A DNA stretch of 64,000 bases from contig JANPYM010000016.1 in NCBI GenBank assembly GCA_025890175.1, positions 220,386 through 284,385 on the forward strand, written 5' to 3'. Positions 47,088 to 57,727 of this stretch are shown here, in pieces. Every line of letters begins with the position of its first letter. Positions within the stretch are counted from its first letter, which is position 1. The notes below the pieces were generated by a model. It was not told the origin of the DNA. It did not search any database and saw only the letters and a list, made by a program, of their open reading frames with translations. This DNA comes from Ciborinia camelliae. Taxonomy: Eukaryota; Ascomycota; Leotiomycetes; Helotiales; Sclerotiniaceae. Both the position numbers and the translations under genes were made by a program.

Positions 47088-47185
47088 CTACCATACCATT
47101 GAACCACATGATACCCCAAGGGCAACATCGCCAATACTACTTATTAATAAGCTTATAAACCCCAAATCTGCTTAGTAATCCACCC
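47088..47185 (-). repeat. Dispersed repeat with tRNA-like A box, copy 2
   Basis: Plus-strand blocks GCTACCATACCATTGAACCA, GATACCCC, AAGCTTATAAACCCC and TGCTTAGTAATCCACCCCA match copy 1 near 39303-39390 in the same order. The minus strand reads TGGTTCAATGGTATGGTAGC, resembling a pol III A box. Confidence 0.6.
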
Positions 47186-47732
47186 CACTTTCTACATACA
47201 TGCGGATACCATGCTGACTACGACGTTAAAGGTTGGTTGTAGTTGCAGAAGCACTAGCGTCTAAGACCACCAACCCACCAACATATTGCAAAATGAATTG
47301 GATAATTATAAGCGCTACACAAAAAGAGATCCTTGGCCGATGTAAGCGTAATCGATTGACATCGGAAAACCATTGGTCGTGATGTACGAGCTCGATGTAA
47401 CCACAGGAGTGGAAATCCTGAAACCACCAACATTTGGACAGGAGGCATTGTGATATGATACCTCGGGCTTGCATGGTTATATATCCATATAAAAACGATT
47501 GTATGCGGCGCGGAATACTGTAAATAGATCGGACTATCTACTCCGTACAGCAGGGTAACAAGGATCTAAACAGAAAACCCGGCAAAACAATCGGCAGGTA
47601 ATAATTACAGAGTGTGTAGCGAAGAAATCGAGGCGAAGCAAACAGCGCCTGCTACATCCGTTAGAACGTATTGCTATATGGATGTCTAAGAGACTGTGAT
47701 TGAATGACATTTTGATCATCACTACAAACACC

Positions 47733-49611
47733 ATGGAGAAGCTTTTCTTTCCATTCCAGGCCGTCGATAGCAGCCTGATCTCAACGATCGCTTGCTTTCT
47801 CTTCTTCCTACTTTCTTGGAGAATCTATCGATTTACGATTACTCCATGGCTCCACCCCGAAAATGTCCAAGAACTACCATACTGGATACCATGTAGGTCA
47901 ACTTACTACCATCTGTAATTATTTCAAGTGATTCGTGCTGATACTTCAATTGCGTAGACTTAGGTGAGAAGTTTTCGAAGCTGCCTTTGAGCACAACTCC
48001 AATTGTGCCCAGTATTTGGCTTTGACGAGCGAGCAGCTGACCTCCAAAGGCCACGCATGGGGATTCTATAGAAACGCGAACGAGCTTCTGGCACGCGGGA
48101 GGTATGCGTTTTGATGATCCATTAATGCTACACAGGCCGAATAACTACTGATAGAGGTCAGGTTGTATTTTGGTAATACTAAAGATCTATATTCAATCAC
48201 ACTCGCCGGCGAAACTCTCTGTGTGATCACTGGAGCAAATGAAATCGGAGAACTTTACCGAAACAGCTCGACAATAACATGGGATAATTTGATTAAGCAA
48301 ATGTACACCTTCGTGGGCCTGTCTCCTAGAAGCATCGTCAGCATGTTCGGAGAAGATCATGAAAAACCAGCCTCCAAAGACTCTAAAGTTCCCACTCGAT
48401 CAGCACACGAAATGACTTCCGAATACCATCGGCAACAATTACTCTCCGGAGCCAATCTTGAGAACCTCGTCCAACAAATAATCCCCGGCCTTCAAAAGAA
48501 CCTTTCATGGGACACATTGAAGCAACATCCCGCATGCGTACGTAAGTCCGGAGACTCGGTCACACTCTCTCTTTGGGAATGGTGCAATGAAGTTATCATC
48601 ACGGGCTCTACCACTGCATATTATGGACACAAAATTTTCGAATTAAATCCAAATCTCCTGCAAGCCATGATGACATGGGAAGCTACAAACTGGAAATTCA
48701 TGTATCAACTCCCCGGCTTCATGTCACGAGATATGACCGACGCCAAAAACGAATTCATTGATACGCTGTGCAAATACTTCGAGACGCCCAAGGAAGAGCG
48801 ATCTGATGTACTGTATTTTGTAACGGCCATGGAAGATGAAATGCGGGCAGCTGGTCTGAGTAACCGCGAAACTGCGGGCATACATATGCTACATTTATGG
48901 GCGTCAGTATCCGAGCAAATCATACCCACATGAGCTAACAAAATCGCAGGATTACTGCAAACGTGTATAAAGCCACATTCTGGATGATAGCCTATCTTGT
49001 CCACAATCAAGAGTTGCTTGGTCGTATCCGCACAGAAGTTGCCCCAGCTATAGATGTAGACGGAGAGACGGTGGATCTTCAGTATCTTACAGAGAAGTGC
49101 CCACGCCTCGAAGCTTTCTTCAATGAAATCCTGAGAGTATATTCAGCTGGTGCACTTGCGCGTGAAGTTGTTGCGCCAACGTTTTTTGGTGGGAAGATGC
49201 TCCAGACAGGCACAAAACTTATGGTAATTAGGGCAATCATCTCTTCGGGTTCGCCAAACTGATTTTGAGACCTAGATTCCGTACCGCCAGCTTCATCTCG
49301 ATGAAGCTGTTTGGGGCCCAAGCACTCATGACTTTGACCCGGAAAGATTTCTTAGGGATAAAAGCCTTACACGGAATCAGAGTTTCCGACCATTCGGTGG
49401 CGGACATTCGCTTTGTCCAGGCCGCTTCCTGGCCCGAAAAGCAATTTACACCATCGTCACTCTTCTATTTTGTCGATACGATGTTGCTCTAGATACTGAC
49501 GCCGCCAATCAAAAATTTCCACTCCTGGACGACACCACAGCAGGCCTTGGAACCATGGCACCAATGCCTGGGGCGGATGTAAAATTGGTCATAAAACCCA
49601 TTAAGAATTAG
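47733..49611 (+). CDS. Cytochrome P450 monooxygenase 2 (CYP7/CYP8-like)
   Basis: Six exons: 47733-47892, 47958-47963, 48050-48101, 48162-48902, 48950-49223 and 49276-49611; 522 aa. N-terminal anchor SSLISTIACFLFFLLSWRIY, then ELPYWIPYLGHAWGF. The Tyr-Leu-Gly of that motif is encoded by a 6-nt micro-exon (ACTTAG) with its flanking split codons. GDSVTLSLWEWCNEVIITGS and LHLWAITANVYKATFWMIAY (I-helix, with Asn instead of the acid-Thr pair, as in CYP7/CYP8-type and related P450s) follow. The K-helix is AFFNEILRVYS, and PYRQLHLDEAVWG and DFDPERFL come before the heme loop FRPFGGGHSLCPGRF (Cys458). The final exon restores the frame through a GTAATT donor after 49223. The family includes sterol and bile-acid type hydroxylases and isomerases; the fungal substrate is unknown. 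Confidence 0.88.
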
Positions 49612-50567
49612 AAAGATCAGCTGTTCAACTATTTTTGGACAAAAGCGAAGATTTGATTTTGAACATGTAAAGGGAAAGAGATTTTTGACGGGATAAAATG
49701 CTTATGTTCATTCTTTGTGATCGATGGCAGGCAAGATTTGTAGTATGGACTGTAGTACAGTAGCTAACCCCAAATTTTAGCTTAATTGCCATTTTGTACG
49801 ATTAAGCTTTTTTTGCTCTTGGCATTTCTCCAGTACGCTCAGTCCTAGTAATTTGATTCTCTTATGTCATGATTCAACAGCTAATATTAAAACCATTAAA
49901 CCTATCCATCTATATTGTAAAGATGATCAAAGGAATTCTTTTAATGCGTAGATACGCCCGCAAACCTCATGTAGCTGATGTTTGTCTCAATGGAGCTCAG
50001 TTTCATGGGCAGTATTGATGATTGTTTGACACCTTCCCGACCGAATACCTAGATGGAGTAAGGTTAACCTCGAAGCATGGAAAGCTCTAAATTTAGTGGT
50101 CTATAGCGCTTTCAAATGCCAGCTGGTGTCCTCACCCCATGGACGATCCATATTGCTGGTGGGACGCCAGTCAGCAGTAAAGACTGATCTAGATAGTGTT
50201 TCCGAAGCTTATACCTAAACGTCCATTTCTGAACAAGATGATACAGTTCGAGAGTATCCCAATCTAAAGGAGTTCAACCGAGGACCTGCGGGACGGAGAT
50301 CGTGGTTATCTGAGATATCCAGCATGTGGCAATTTGGTGGCTGCCATGTGTTGGACAGGGGCATACCCCCCCTGGCTGCATCCCGTCTATTCCTCTATGC
50401 ATGCTCATCCATTTTCATGTCTTAGACTGATAAAAGAAGCGAAGTATTCGATGTTGATATCATGGCATGCTCTCTGTCGAGGTATTTATAGTTCCTCAAA
50501 CCCTCCTTTGGTAGATCACATATCTATTTGGTTTTATCAACTTCACATCTATCTGGTTTCAATAAAC
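49612..50567. other. Spacer between P450 2 and FAD oxidase 2
   Basis: About 0.95 kb without a supported gene. In-frame codons run upstream of the oxidase ATG (from 50334) but encode no signal peptide and are not counted as coding. Confidence 0.5.
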
Positions 50568-52135
50568 ATGCTATTCTACACCACTCTGTGGCGGCGCTTT
50601 GCTTTGCTGGCTATTCTTTCTATCGATACTGCTTTGGTTACTGCCAATGACACTCCGTCATCTCCTTGTTCGACGCTCTCCTCTGCACTACCCGGAAAAG
50701 TTTTCCTTCCCAATAGTACATCATACACAGCATCCTTGAACTCTTACTACTCGACCCAAGAAGAGTCACTCTTACCATCATGTATAGTCATCCCTACTTG
50801 TACGGCAGATGTATCAAGCGCCGTTTCTATCCTTAATGCCGCGCATTCGTCTCAACCTTCCACTGGGAAGTTCGCCATTCGTGCTGGAGGGCACACGCCA
50901 TTTTCTGGAGCAGCCAACATTGCTAATGGCATAACCATTGATTTAAGCAATTTAAACCATACAGAATTTCGAAAGTCGGACAAGTCGGTTCTCAGTGTTG
51001 GTCCTGGTGCTCGATGGGGATCTGTGTACAACTTTCTCGAACCACATAATCTCACCGTTGTTGGAGCTCGTGGCTCCAGCATTGGAGTCGGTGGCTATCT
51101 ACTGGGTGGTGGCATATCATTCCTCGGTCAACGGCTCGGATGGGCTTGTGATGCATCTAATACCGTTGGGTATGAAATCGTCCTTGCAAGTGGAGAAGCT
51201 GTCTACGCCAATGCAACTGGTCAATATTCTGACCTCTTTTTGGCACTCAAGGGGGGATCAAATAACTTTGGTGTCGTTACGCGCTTTGATTTGACTACCT
51301 ACAGTCAAGGTCAACTCTGGGGTGGATTTATAGTTTATCCCTTGACTTTACTCAACAATCTTCTTTCCTCATTCGCCAATTTTATGAGTCCTACCGGCTA
51401 TGATCCATATGCGGATATGATCTTTGCCGTTGGTTACACCAATCCAGGCGGAGTACAATCCGTTAGTCTTGGTTTGCAATATACCAAGCCGATTGTTGAC
51501 CCTCCGGTCTTTCAGCCTTTCTACAACACCTCTGCTGCGGAGTTTAGCACGATGAGAATCTCCAACATGTCTGATTTTGTTGCCGAGGAAGATACTCATA
51601 ACCCATATGGCTTTCGGTAAGCAGACCTCTCAGTTTCTTATCGAAATTCAAAACTAATGCCCCATTCAGCCAACTTTACATGACCGCATCATTCGCACAT
51701 ACACCGGGCATATACAACGAGATATATAGCTGTTACAATAGCACTACCTCTATAGTCTCTTCTGTACCTGGCATAGGTTATTATATGATATTACAGCCTA
51801 CACCATTACTGAATGGCACGAACATGCTTGGCCTGTCCGCCTCTGATCAACGCCTAATAATAGCACTCATTACCGTTTCGTATACCGATTCCGCAGACGA
51901 CACCATTGTAGCACAAGCGGCAAACACATTCTTCGAAGGATTGGCAGCTCTGACAACAAAATATGGTGTGAATAGGAAGTACGAGTACCTGAACTATGCT
52001 GTGGCACCCGCTCAGAACCCCTTTGATGGCTATGGCGAAATTAACAAGGCGAAGTTACAAGCAGCGAGTCTGAAATATGATGCAGGCGGCTTGTTTCAAA
52101 CAGGTGTCCCTGGAGGATTTAAATTGTTTGTATGA
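50568..52135 (+). CDS. Secreted FAD-linked oxidoreductase, Berberine-bridge type (copy 2)
   Basis: Exons 50568-51616 and 51670-52135 give 504 aa. The start at 50568 gives a signal peptide (MLFYTTLWRRFALLAILSID). FAD_binding_4 blocks: CIVIPTCTADVSSAV, FAIRAGGHTPFSGAANIANG (His109 at the flavin-attachment position; the first Gly of RGGGH is Ala), HNLTVVGARGSSIGVGGYLL, LGGGISFLGQRLGWACDASN and GGSNNFGVVTRFDLTTYSQG. C-terminal BBE domain: YEYLNYAVAPAQNPFDGYGE to GLFQTGVPGGFKLFV. Paralogue of the enzyme at 37034-38628, with matching motifs and C-terminal signature, but with a different intron layout (one intron, not two). It forms the right edge of the oxidative block. Confidence 0.93.
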
Positions 52136-53502
52136 AGGCGATGGATTTAAGAATAAAAACAAGGACCGCCACAGAATCAAACGTCATGCTTTTCACCATC
52201 GTAGCCATTCAACACAGTATCTTTTTGTGATCATCATGTGATGGCCAATTCTCACTTCCATCTTTTGTACTTCCAGTTCATTTCCTCTTGCGCTTCCTGA
52301 AATTTGTAGCTTGCTTTTTGATTCTATAACCTATGTAGGCAGTTGCGCAATCGAGAGCAAACAGTATCATACACCGGGATGAGCCAAAACTGCATGTAGC
52401 TAGCAGGTGGATATCTCACTTCTGATTTTCCCGGAATGTAGATCACTTAATCGACAGTTTTTGTAGGAAGTCCTATTCTAAAATCATAAAATGTTCTATA
52501 TATATATTTTACCCCTCCAACTCCAGGTTTACCGGGTGTATAAGCAAGCATATACCAATCTCATCGGGGATTGAGATATATTCATAGCCTTAGGCATATT
52601 CTATTTTCACCGATAACATATCATATCAGAGGTAAATATATAATAATTCAGTATATCCCCCCCCCATAAGATAGATTGTCATTACACCAGAAACAATACC
52701 CATTTAGGTATTTGATAATATTTCATCTTATCTTTCGTAGTATAACTATACTGTATATACATACTCGGTAGGTAGGGTATTATGTACTATATCAAGTGGA
52801 AGCATACCTAGTAAGTTGTATATTGAGGCTACCTATTTCTAAATGATGATAAGATGAAAAGTATAAAATATTGAGCGAATTCCTATATGGGAGCTTTAAC
52901 CCACCCTTTTATTATATCACCCTACAGTCAAATAATTGATTTTTTAGGTAGATTGATACCATTAGCTAATGAGGCTCCCTGTTCGGGTAAGGGGTTCAGA
53001 AAACTGTACTAGCAAGTGCGTTGAAGAAGATGCTCTAAGTTGTATTAAACTACAAAGTAATGCCTTTTTATACTACTCCCAAGCACGCTAAAATGAAGCT
53101 AAACCTGCCGTACAGATTCACCTGTTTTCTGGTTCCCATTGATTAATCGAGTGGTTCAATTAGTTAATAGGCCGGATTGACGAACGGGGCAGACCAGTAT
53201 TGATAGGTATTTGTTATAACAATTCACTATTTCTACAACTTACGCTTTCAAAACCCCATCTTCCTTCATTCAAGATTTCACACTAGTGGTAAAAGAAAGT
53301 TGCCGTACTATCAAGAAATCATTTAAAAGACTTCAACTTTTCCACCTAAGCATGTATTTCTTTTGCAACAATCTTGACCATCATCACCTGGACAAACCAA
53401 ACCCTTCAAACTCTTATTACCATCAACTGAATTCCTTCATTACAAGATACTTACAACTCTCATCAACGGATCAATCCTACTCATCTAGACAAGGAAGACA
53501 AC
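52136..53502. other. AT-rich intergenic region
   Basis: About 1.4 kb, no gene recognised. (TA)n near 52495-52510, a C9 run near 52658-52667 and TAGGTAGGGTA near 52770. Tracts around 52560-52900 are very AT-rich, which may reflect decayed repeats. Confidence 0.45.
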
Positions 53503-54027
53503 ATGGCTGACTTGGGCAATATGTTAGATATGTTAGAAGAGCAGCTATCTAAGCAAATGGCTAGAAACGACGAGCTTCATAAGGAAATCACTTATCAGAG
53601 AGTTGAGAATCAAAAAATCCGAGAGCAGCTGTCTATGCAGTTGTCTACAAACAAGGCCCTTAAGGAAGTCATCAGTCATCCCGGTATTCAGAATGGAAAA
53701 TTCCACAGTCAGATCCAGGGCCATGACGAGGAGATGAGCCAAGCACGCGATCTTCCCAAAGAGGGTACTGAGAGAAACAGAGACATTCATTATGAAGTTG
53801 GCGGCCTCAAAGCTCAGACTCAGAATACATATGTTCAAGAGGGGATCGACGAGGACCTAGCTTGTCAGCAACAAATCGAGCTATTCGAGCTCCGAATCGA
53901 ACATCTGGATCAACGCATCAAAGTCTTCCAGGATCAAATCCAACAACTCCAAACCCGGATTGAGAAGAATAGGTTTCGTGCTGAGCGTCTCGAGGGCCTT
54001 GAGCTTCGCGAGAGATCTGCTGAGTAG
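53503..54027 (+). CDS. Small coiled-coil protein, family not recognised
   Basis: Single exon, 174 aa. Two predicted coiled-coil segments by heptad reading: MLDMLEEQLSKQMARNDELH with the following residues to about 55, and QQQIELFELRIEHLDQRIKV to about 165. They are separated by a Gly/charged linker. No signal peptide, membrane segment or catalytic motif. Codon use looks like neighbouring genes and the ATG follows AACATGGCTG, a good context. Species-restricted proteins of this kind are common; function unknown. Confidence 0.65.
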   Translation: MADLGNMLDMLEEQLSKQMARNDELHKEITYQRVENQKIREQLSMQLSTNKALKEVISHPGIQNGKFHSQIQGHDEEMSQARDLPKEGTERNRDIHYEVGGLKAQTQNTYVQEGIDEDLACQQQIELFELRIEHLDQRIKVFQDQIQQLQTRIEKNRFRAERLEGLELRERSAE

Positions 54028-55533
54028 CTCTATACTTCCTTGCTTGTTTAAAGACGGTTCAATTTCAGTAGGTATTTCCAAAACCGTATGAATCATCAAG
54101 TTCAAGTTCTAATTCTAATTCTTTCTTTTAGATCTACCTACCCTTACCTACTTCGAGCCCTACCAAAGTATCAAAATTTTCAAGTTTCGATAATTTTACA
54201 ATATTCATAACCTTTACAAAGGTTGGAGTATATGTGTATGAAACTTGACAGGTTATGGAGTGATGATTGAAAGGACCTTTCTTTTTTCAAGTTTTGTCTG
54301 CAGGTGTTTATAGGTATAGGTTGCTATACAATGGGCGGGAAGCTTTCTTACATATGAACGGTACACTCCAGCTGCTAGCGTTGGGGTTTATTCGTTTCAT
54401 TTGGTTAAGTGAATAATAATGAATGGGAAGAATCTCTCAAGATAAATCTGAATATAGGTTGATGATAGTCAGGTTCTAACTACTGTTTACATACCTTACC
54501 TAATTAATAATCATTCATATTTCAATCTCGGGCTATTATATGATATGATTCTTGAACCTATGTAGAGTGTATATATAAGTAAGTTGTATAATTTTGTATT
54601 TTATTATCTATTGAAGGTATTGTATTCTTGACAGCTGGGGTCCCCATATTAGTATGAATGCAAATATAAAGTTATAAACCATCCGATCGATGGTTTTTCC
54701 TGCTGAATCCCTTTGATGCCATTGTCAATGATCCTTTTCCCATTCCATTCCATTCCATTCCATTCCAATCCATGCAAGCCGCTCTTACATTTTTGAGCCA
54801 TATCATCGCTGCCGCCATCGTTTCACATGAAGGTCTGCTGCTTCGGAGAGGGGAAATTCTGGAGGATGTTGCACTTTGTTATTGAATAACCATTTATCTT
54901 CGTCTGGATCTGTACCATACCATACGATATTTATCCCCCCATCGATTTCCACAAAAGAAAAAGGGTCCTCGGAGAGTTGCGTCAAGTTTCCAAGATACCA
55001 TACCATACCATACCATAGAAAGTACAAGAAATATGAGATATTAGCAGCCAGGAAGCGAAATGAAGCGAAATGAAGTAAAATATCTACCCAAGATTTCATA
55101 CCCATACAAGACAAAACAAAACAAGACCAGACTAATGATTTATATACAATAGAACAAGAAAATAAGTAGAGACTAAAAGAAAAAAACGTATTCGAATATG
55201 TGAAAACTTAGGTAGGTAGGTAGGTAGGGAGGGAGGGAGGTAGGGGAAATGAAGATAGGTAATTAAATAATTGTCATTATTTGCCTACCTAGGTAGGTAG
55301 GTAAGGTACTATTGATGCCTACAAAAGGTTCTAGAAAAATAGCGAGATACTTACTCGGGAATTACAATAACACAATCCGATATTTACAGATCCAAACAAG
55401 TAAGATTGATTGGAAAACCTAGGTAAGTAAATATGCAGAAAACATTTCCGCATCCCATTCATCCCATTCATTGCATTGCATTCAATCCCATCCCATCGCA
55501 TCGCATCGCATCGCATCCCATCGCATTAAATTT
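54028..55533. other. Intergenic with simple repeats
   Basis: About 1.5 kb without a supported gene. Repeats: (CATTC)n near 54740-54765, CCATA repeats near 54997-55015, GGTAGGTAGGTAGG near 55209-55245, the palindromic CTACCTAGGTAGGTAGG near 55285-55302, and CATCG/CATCC repeats near 55440-55525. Confidence 0.5.
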
Positions 55534-57727
55534 CTACAATAACCAACCATCAATGGTGACGACATCATCTTCAACGATATCTCGACCAATCGGAAGACCA
55601 ACATTTACATTTACACTCGCGAGACCGTTTCTAGATCTCGAGAATTCCCAAGCCGCGATTAATCGATCCTGAATGTGTTTGGTGGGCCACGCGTGATGTT
55701 TCTCGGTTTCTTTCAGGACCGCGAGGATACTCTCTTGTTCGTGGGGTTCGGTAAATTGTTCACCGCCTGTATTTTGGATGGGAGTGTCAGTCGTTGGTGA
55801 AATCGGAATTGGAATTTTTTTGATGATGATGATGTGATGTGGAGTGAGGAAAGAAGGATGTGATGTGGAGTGAGGAAAGAAGAAAGACTTACACATGGAG
55901 ATGGCCATGCATGCGGTGTTCATGGCTGGTGGAGATCGATGGTTTGATACTGCCACACCGCAAAGACGTTTCACCATCGTATTGATTTGTGCCTGTGGAG
56001 GATTAGTTTCGTATACATAGTACCCAAACTCTTGCAAATAAGAAATAGTACCTCTATTCTCTGGCTAGCTACTCGATGACCTGGTCCTAGTCTAGGTACT
56101 CGCGGATTGTAGGTTGTGAGTAGGATCTGAGAGATATCCATATGTTGATGAGCGGTGACTAGGTAGTTTCTTTAGTGAGCATCACATTGTTCTGGGTCGT
56201 CAGGAGCAACTTACCATGACAATCAGAGAGATACCATATTTCAGGTAAAGCATGTCTTGTGTTCGAAACAACAGGTCTTTCGTACAATGCCTCGAACGAC
56301 TGTGGACGCAAGTTTTCCCAGCCTTCATGATATTGAACCAACATATCATAATCGCTATTGGTTTTACTGCCATGGCCATAACAGTATTGCAATACATCGG
56401 CACAGTGGACGATGGTTCGATAGGCCCAGATGAAATCGTCGGCGTATTCCAGGGATCTATATTCATGACACTGCAAAGGCATATGAAAAGGCCTTTGTCT
56501 GACAAATGCCATGTGAACTTCCTGTCTATACGCTACGCGAAAAGCGGCTGTACGAAGGGTGCTATCGAGAACTCCTGATGCTTGAGCTGTGATAAATACA
56601 TGGGTTCCTCTTTGTGCCGTTTCCCAATCTCCGCCATTCAAAGGAGCTACAATGTATCATTAGTCAAAAAATATTTACTCTTCCTGGATCGGGAAGCAAA
56701 CCATCAACTTCTTCGTAGAATCTTAGTATTACAGAAGCCACCAATAGATTTTCGTCATACAGCGCGTCGAGATCATCTGATACAGATACAAGGTTCTCAA
56801 TGCATTTGCTATGATATTCAACCGCGGTCTCCATGTGTAGGTTGGGCAGCTGTTTTCCGTAATATTCAACCACACCATTCTTTTTATACTGTCCGAGCCG
56901 GCAAAGATGTCTTGCTGATGCTGTATATATAGCATTGAGAAGTGCCGGACAATGTTTTGCTCTATGCGGGACGACTAAAGCAAAATGACGAGCTGGATCG
57001 CAGAGGTCAAACTGAAAAGATATTGTGAGCAAGAGTCTTCTTTCGTTTAGAGATGTACATACCCAGCAAGCTAGCTCATCTACAAAATATCTCAAAAGAC
57101 ACGCTTCCTGTATTTTTGAATTATATAGCTCATCCACGGCTTCAATTTGGGCATTCAATTCTTGGGGGAAGAATGTAGATGGGTTCCATCCTGCTGGTGT
57201 CCGTGGCACACTTTCATCCAAGATGCTAGATACGGAGGTGTCTCCGTCAACTTTTGCAGGTCTTCTCGGGTAGGACTTGACATTTGAATGCTTGCTTGAA
57301 ATGCTTGAACTGTCGTCATCTGCCCTCCGCCTCTTCACTGTAGACTTTGCCTGATGCTTGGAAAAAGAACCTCTAAGTGCTTTTGTCCGAGAAGTAGTAG
57401 CTGGGTCTATTAAATCTGTGGAGACCATAGATTGAGGGGTTTTACTCCGCCGAGCAGTCGAATCTGATATAGTAGTATTCTCACGTTTTGGTATTGCTGT
57501 ATAGATCTCATCTAATTCGGGGAACTCATCGACAAATTCGGAACAGACTGGATAATTGCAGAGGTGAGTAGGAACAACTGCAAGAACAAGCCAATGTCAC
57601 TTACTTTTCCCAGATGTCTTCACCCATACATGATCCTTAAAATCGGAATCGTAACGAGCACTGGAGCCATGGCGAAAACGTAGGTTTCCAAATGAGTTAA
57701 AAGAGCTCGGTTCCGTACTTCCGTCTT
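55534..57727 (-). CDS. Fungal-specific transcription regulator (Fungal_trans_2 type), no zinc cluster visible
   Basis: Exons 57727-57605, 57547-57063, 57011-56702, 56646-56215, 56158-56052, 55992-55893 and 55766-55534; all joins keep phase. Family blocks: LRFRHGSSARYDSDFKDHVW, then LLRYFVDELACW joined to FDLCDPARHFALVVPHRAKH, ALLNAIYTASARHLCRLGQY, YHSKCIENLVSV, ENLLVASVILRFYEEVD, GTHVFITAQASGV, AFRVAYRQEVHMAFVRQRPF and IWYLSDCH joined to VTAHQHMDISQILLTTYNPR. PRLGPGHRVASQRIEAQI joins VKRLCGVAVSNHRSPPAMNT, then TEKHHAWPTKHIQDRLIAAW. This is the PF11951-type regulatory domain usually found behind a Zn2Cys6 domain. Upstream of 57727 I found no CxxC pattern in any frame, so the DNA-binding part is missing or on an exon I could not find, and the 5' end is uncertain. 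Confidence 0.8.

Larger units (their letters stand above)
46459..47732. other. Spacer between the two P450 genes, with repeats
   Basis: About 1.3 kb, AT-rich, no gene recognised. It holds a direct repeat (GATATTATTTGCRTTAGC near 46877 and 47006) and the second copy of the tRNA-like repeat. Confidence 0.5.

Noticed and set aside
50334..50567. In-frame N-terminal extension of FAD oxidase 2
   Set aside because: It would bury the signal peptide that begins at 50568 and has no similarity to the family.
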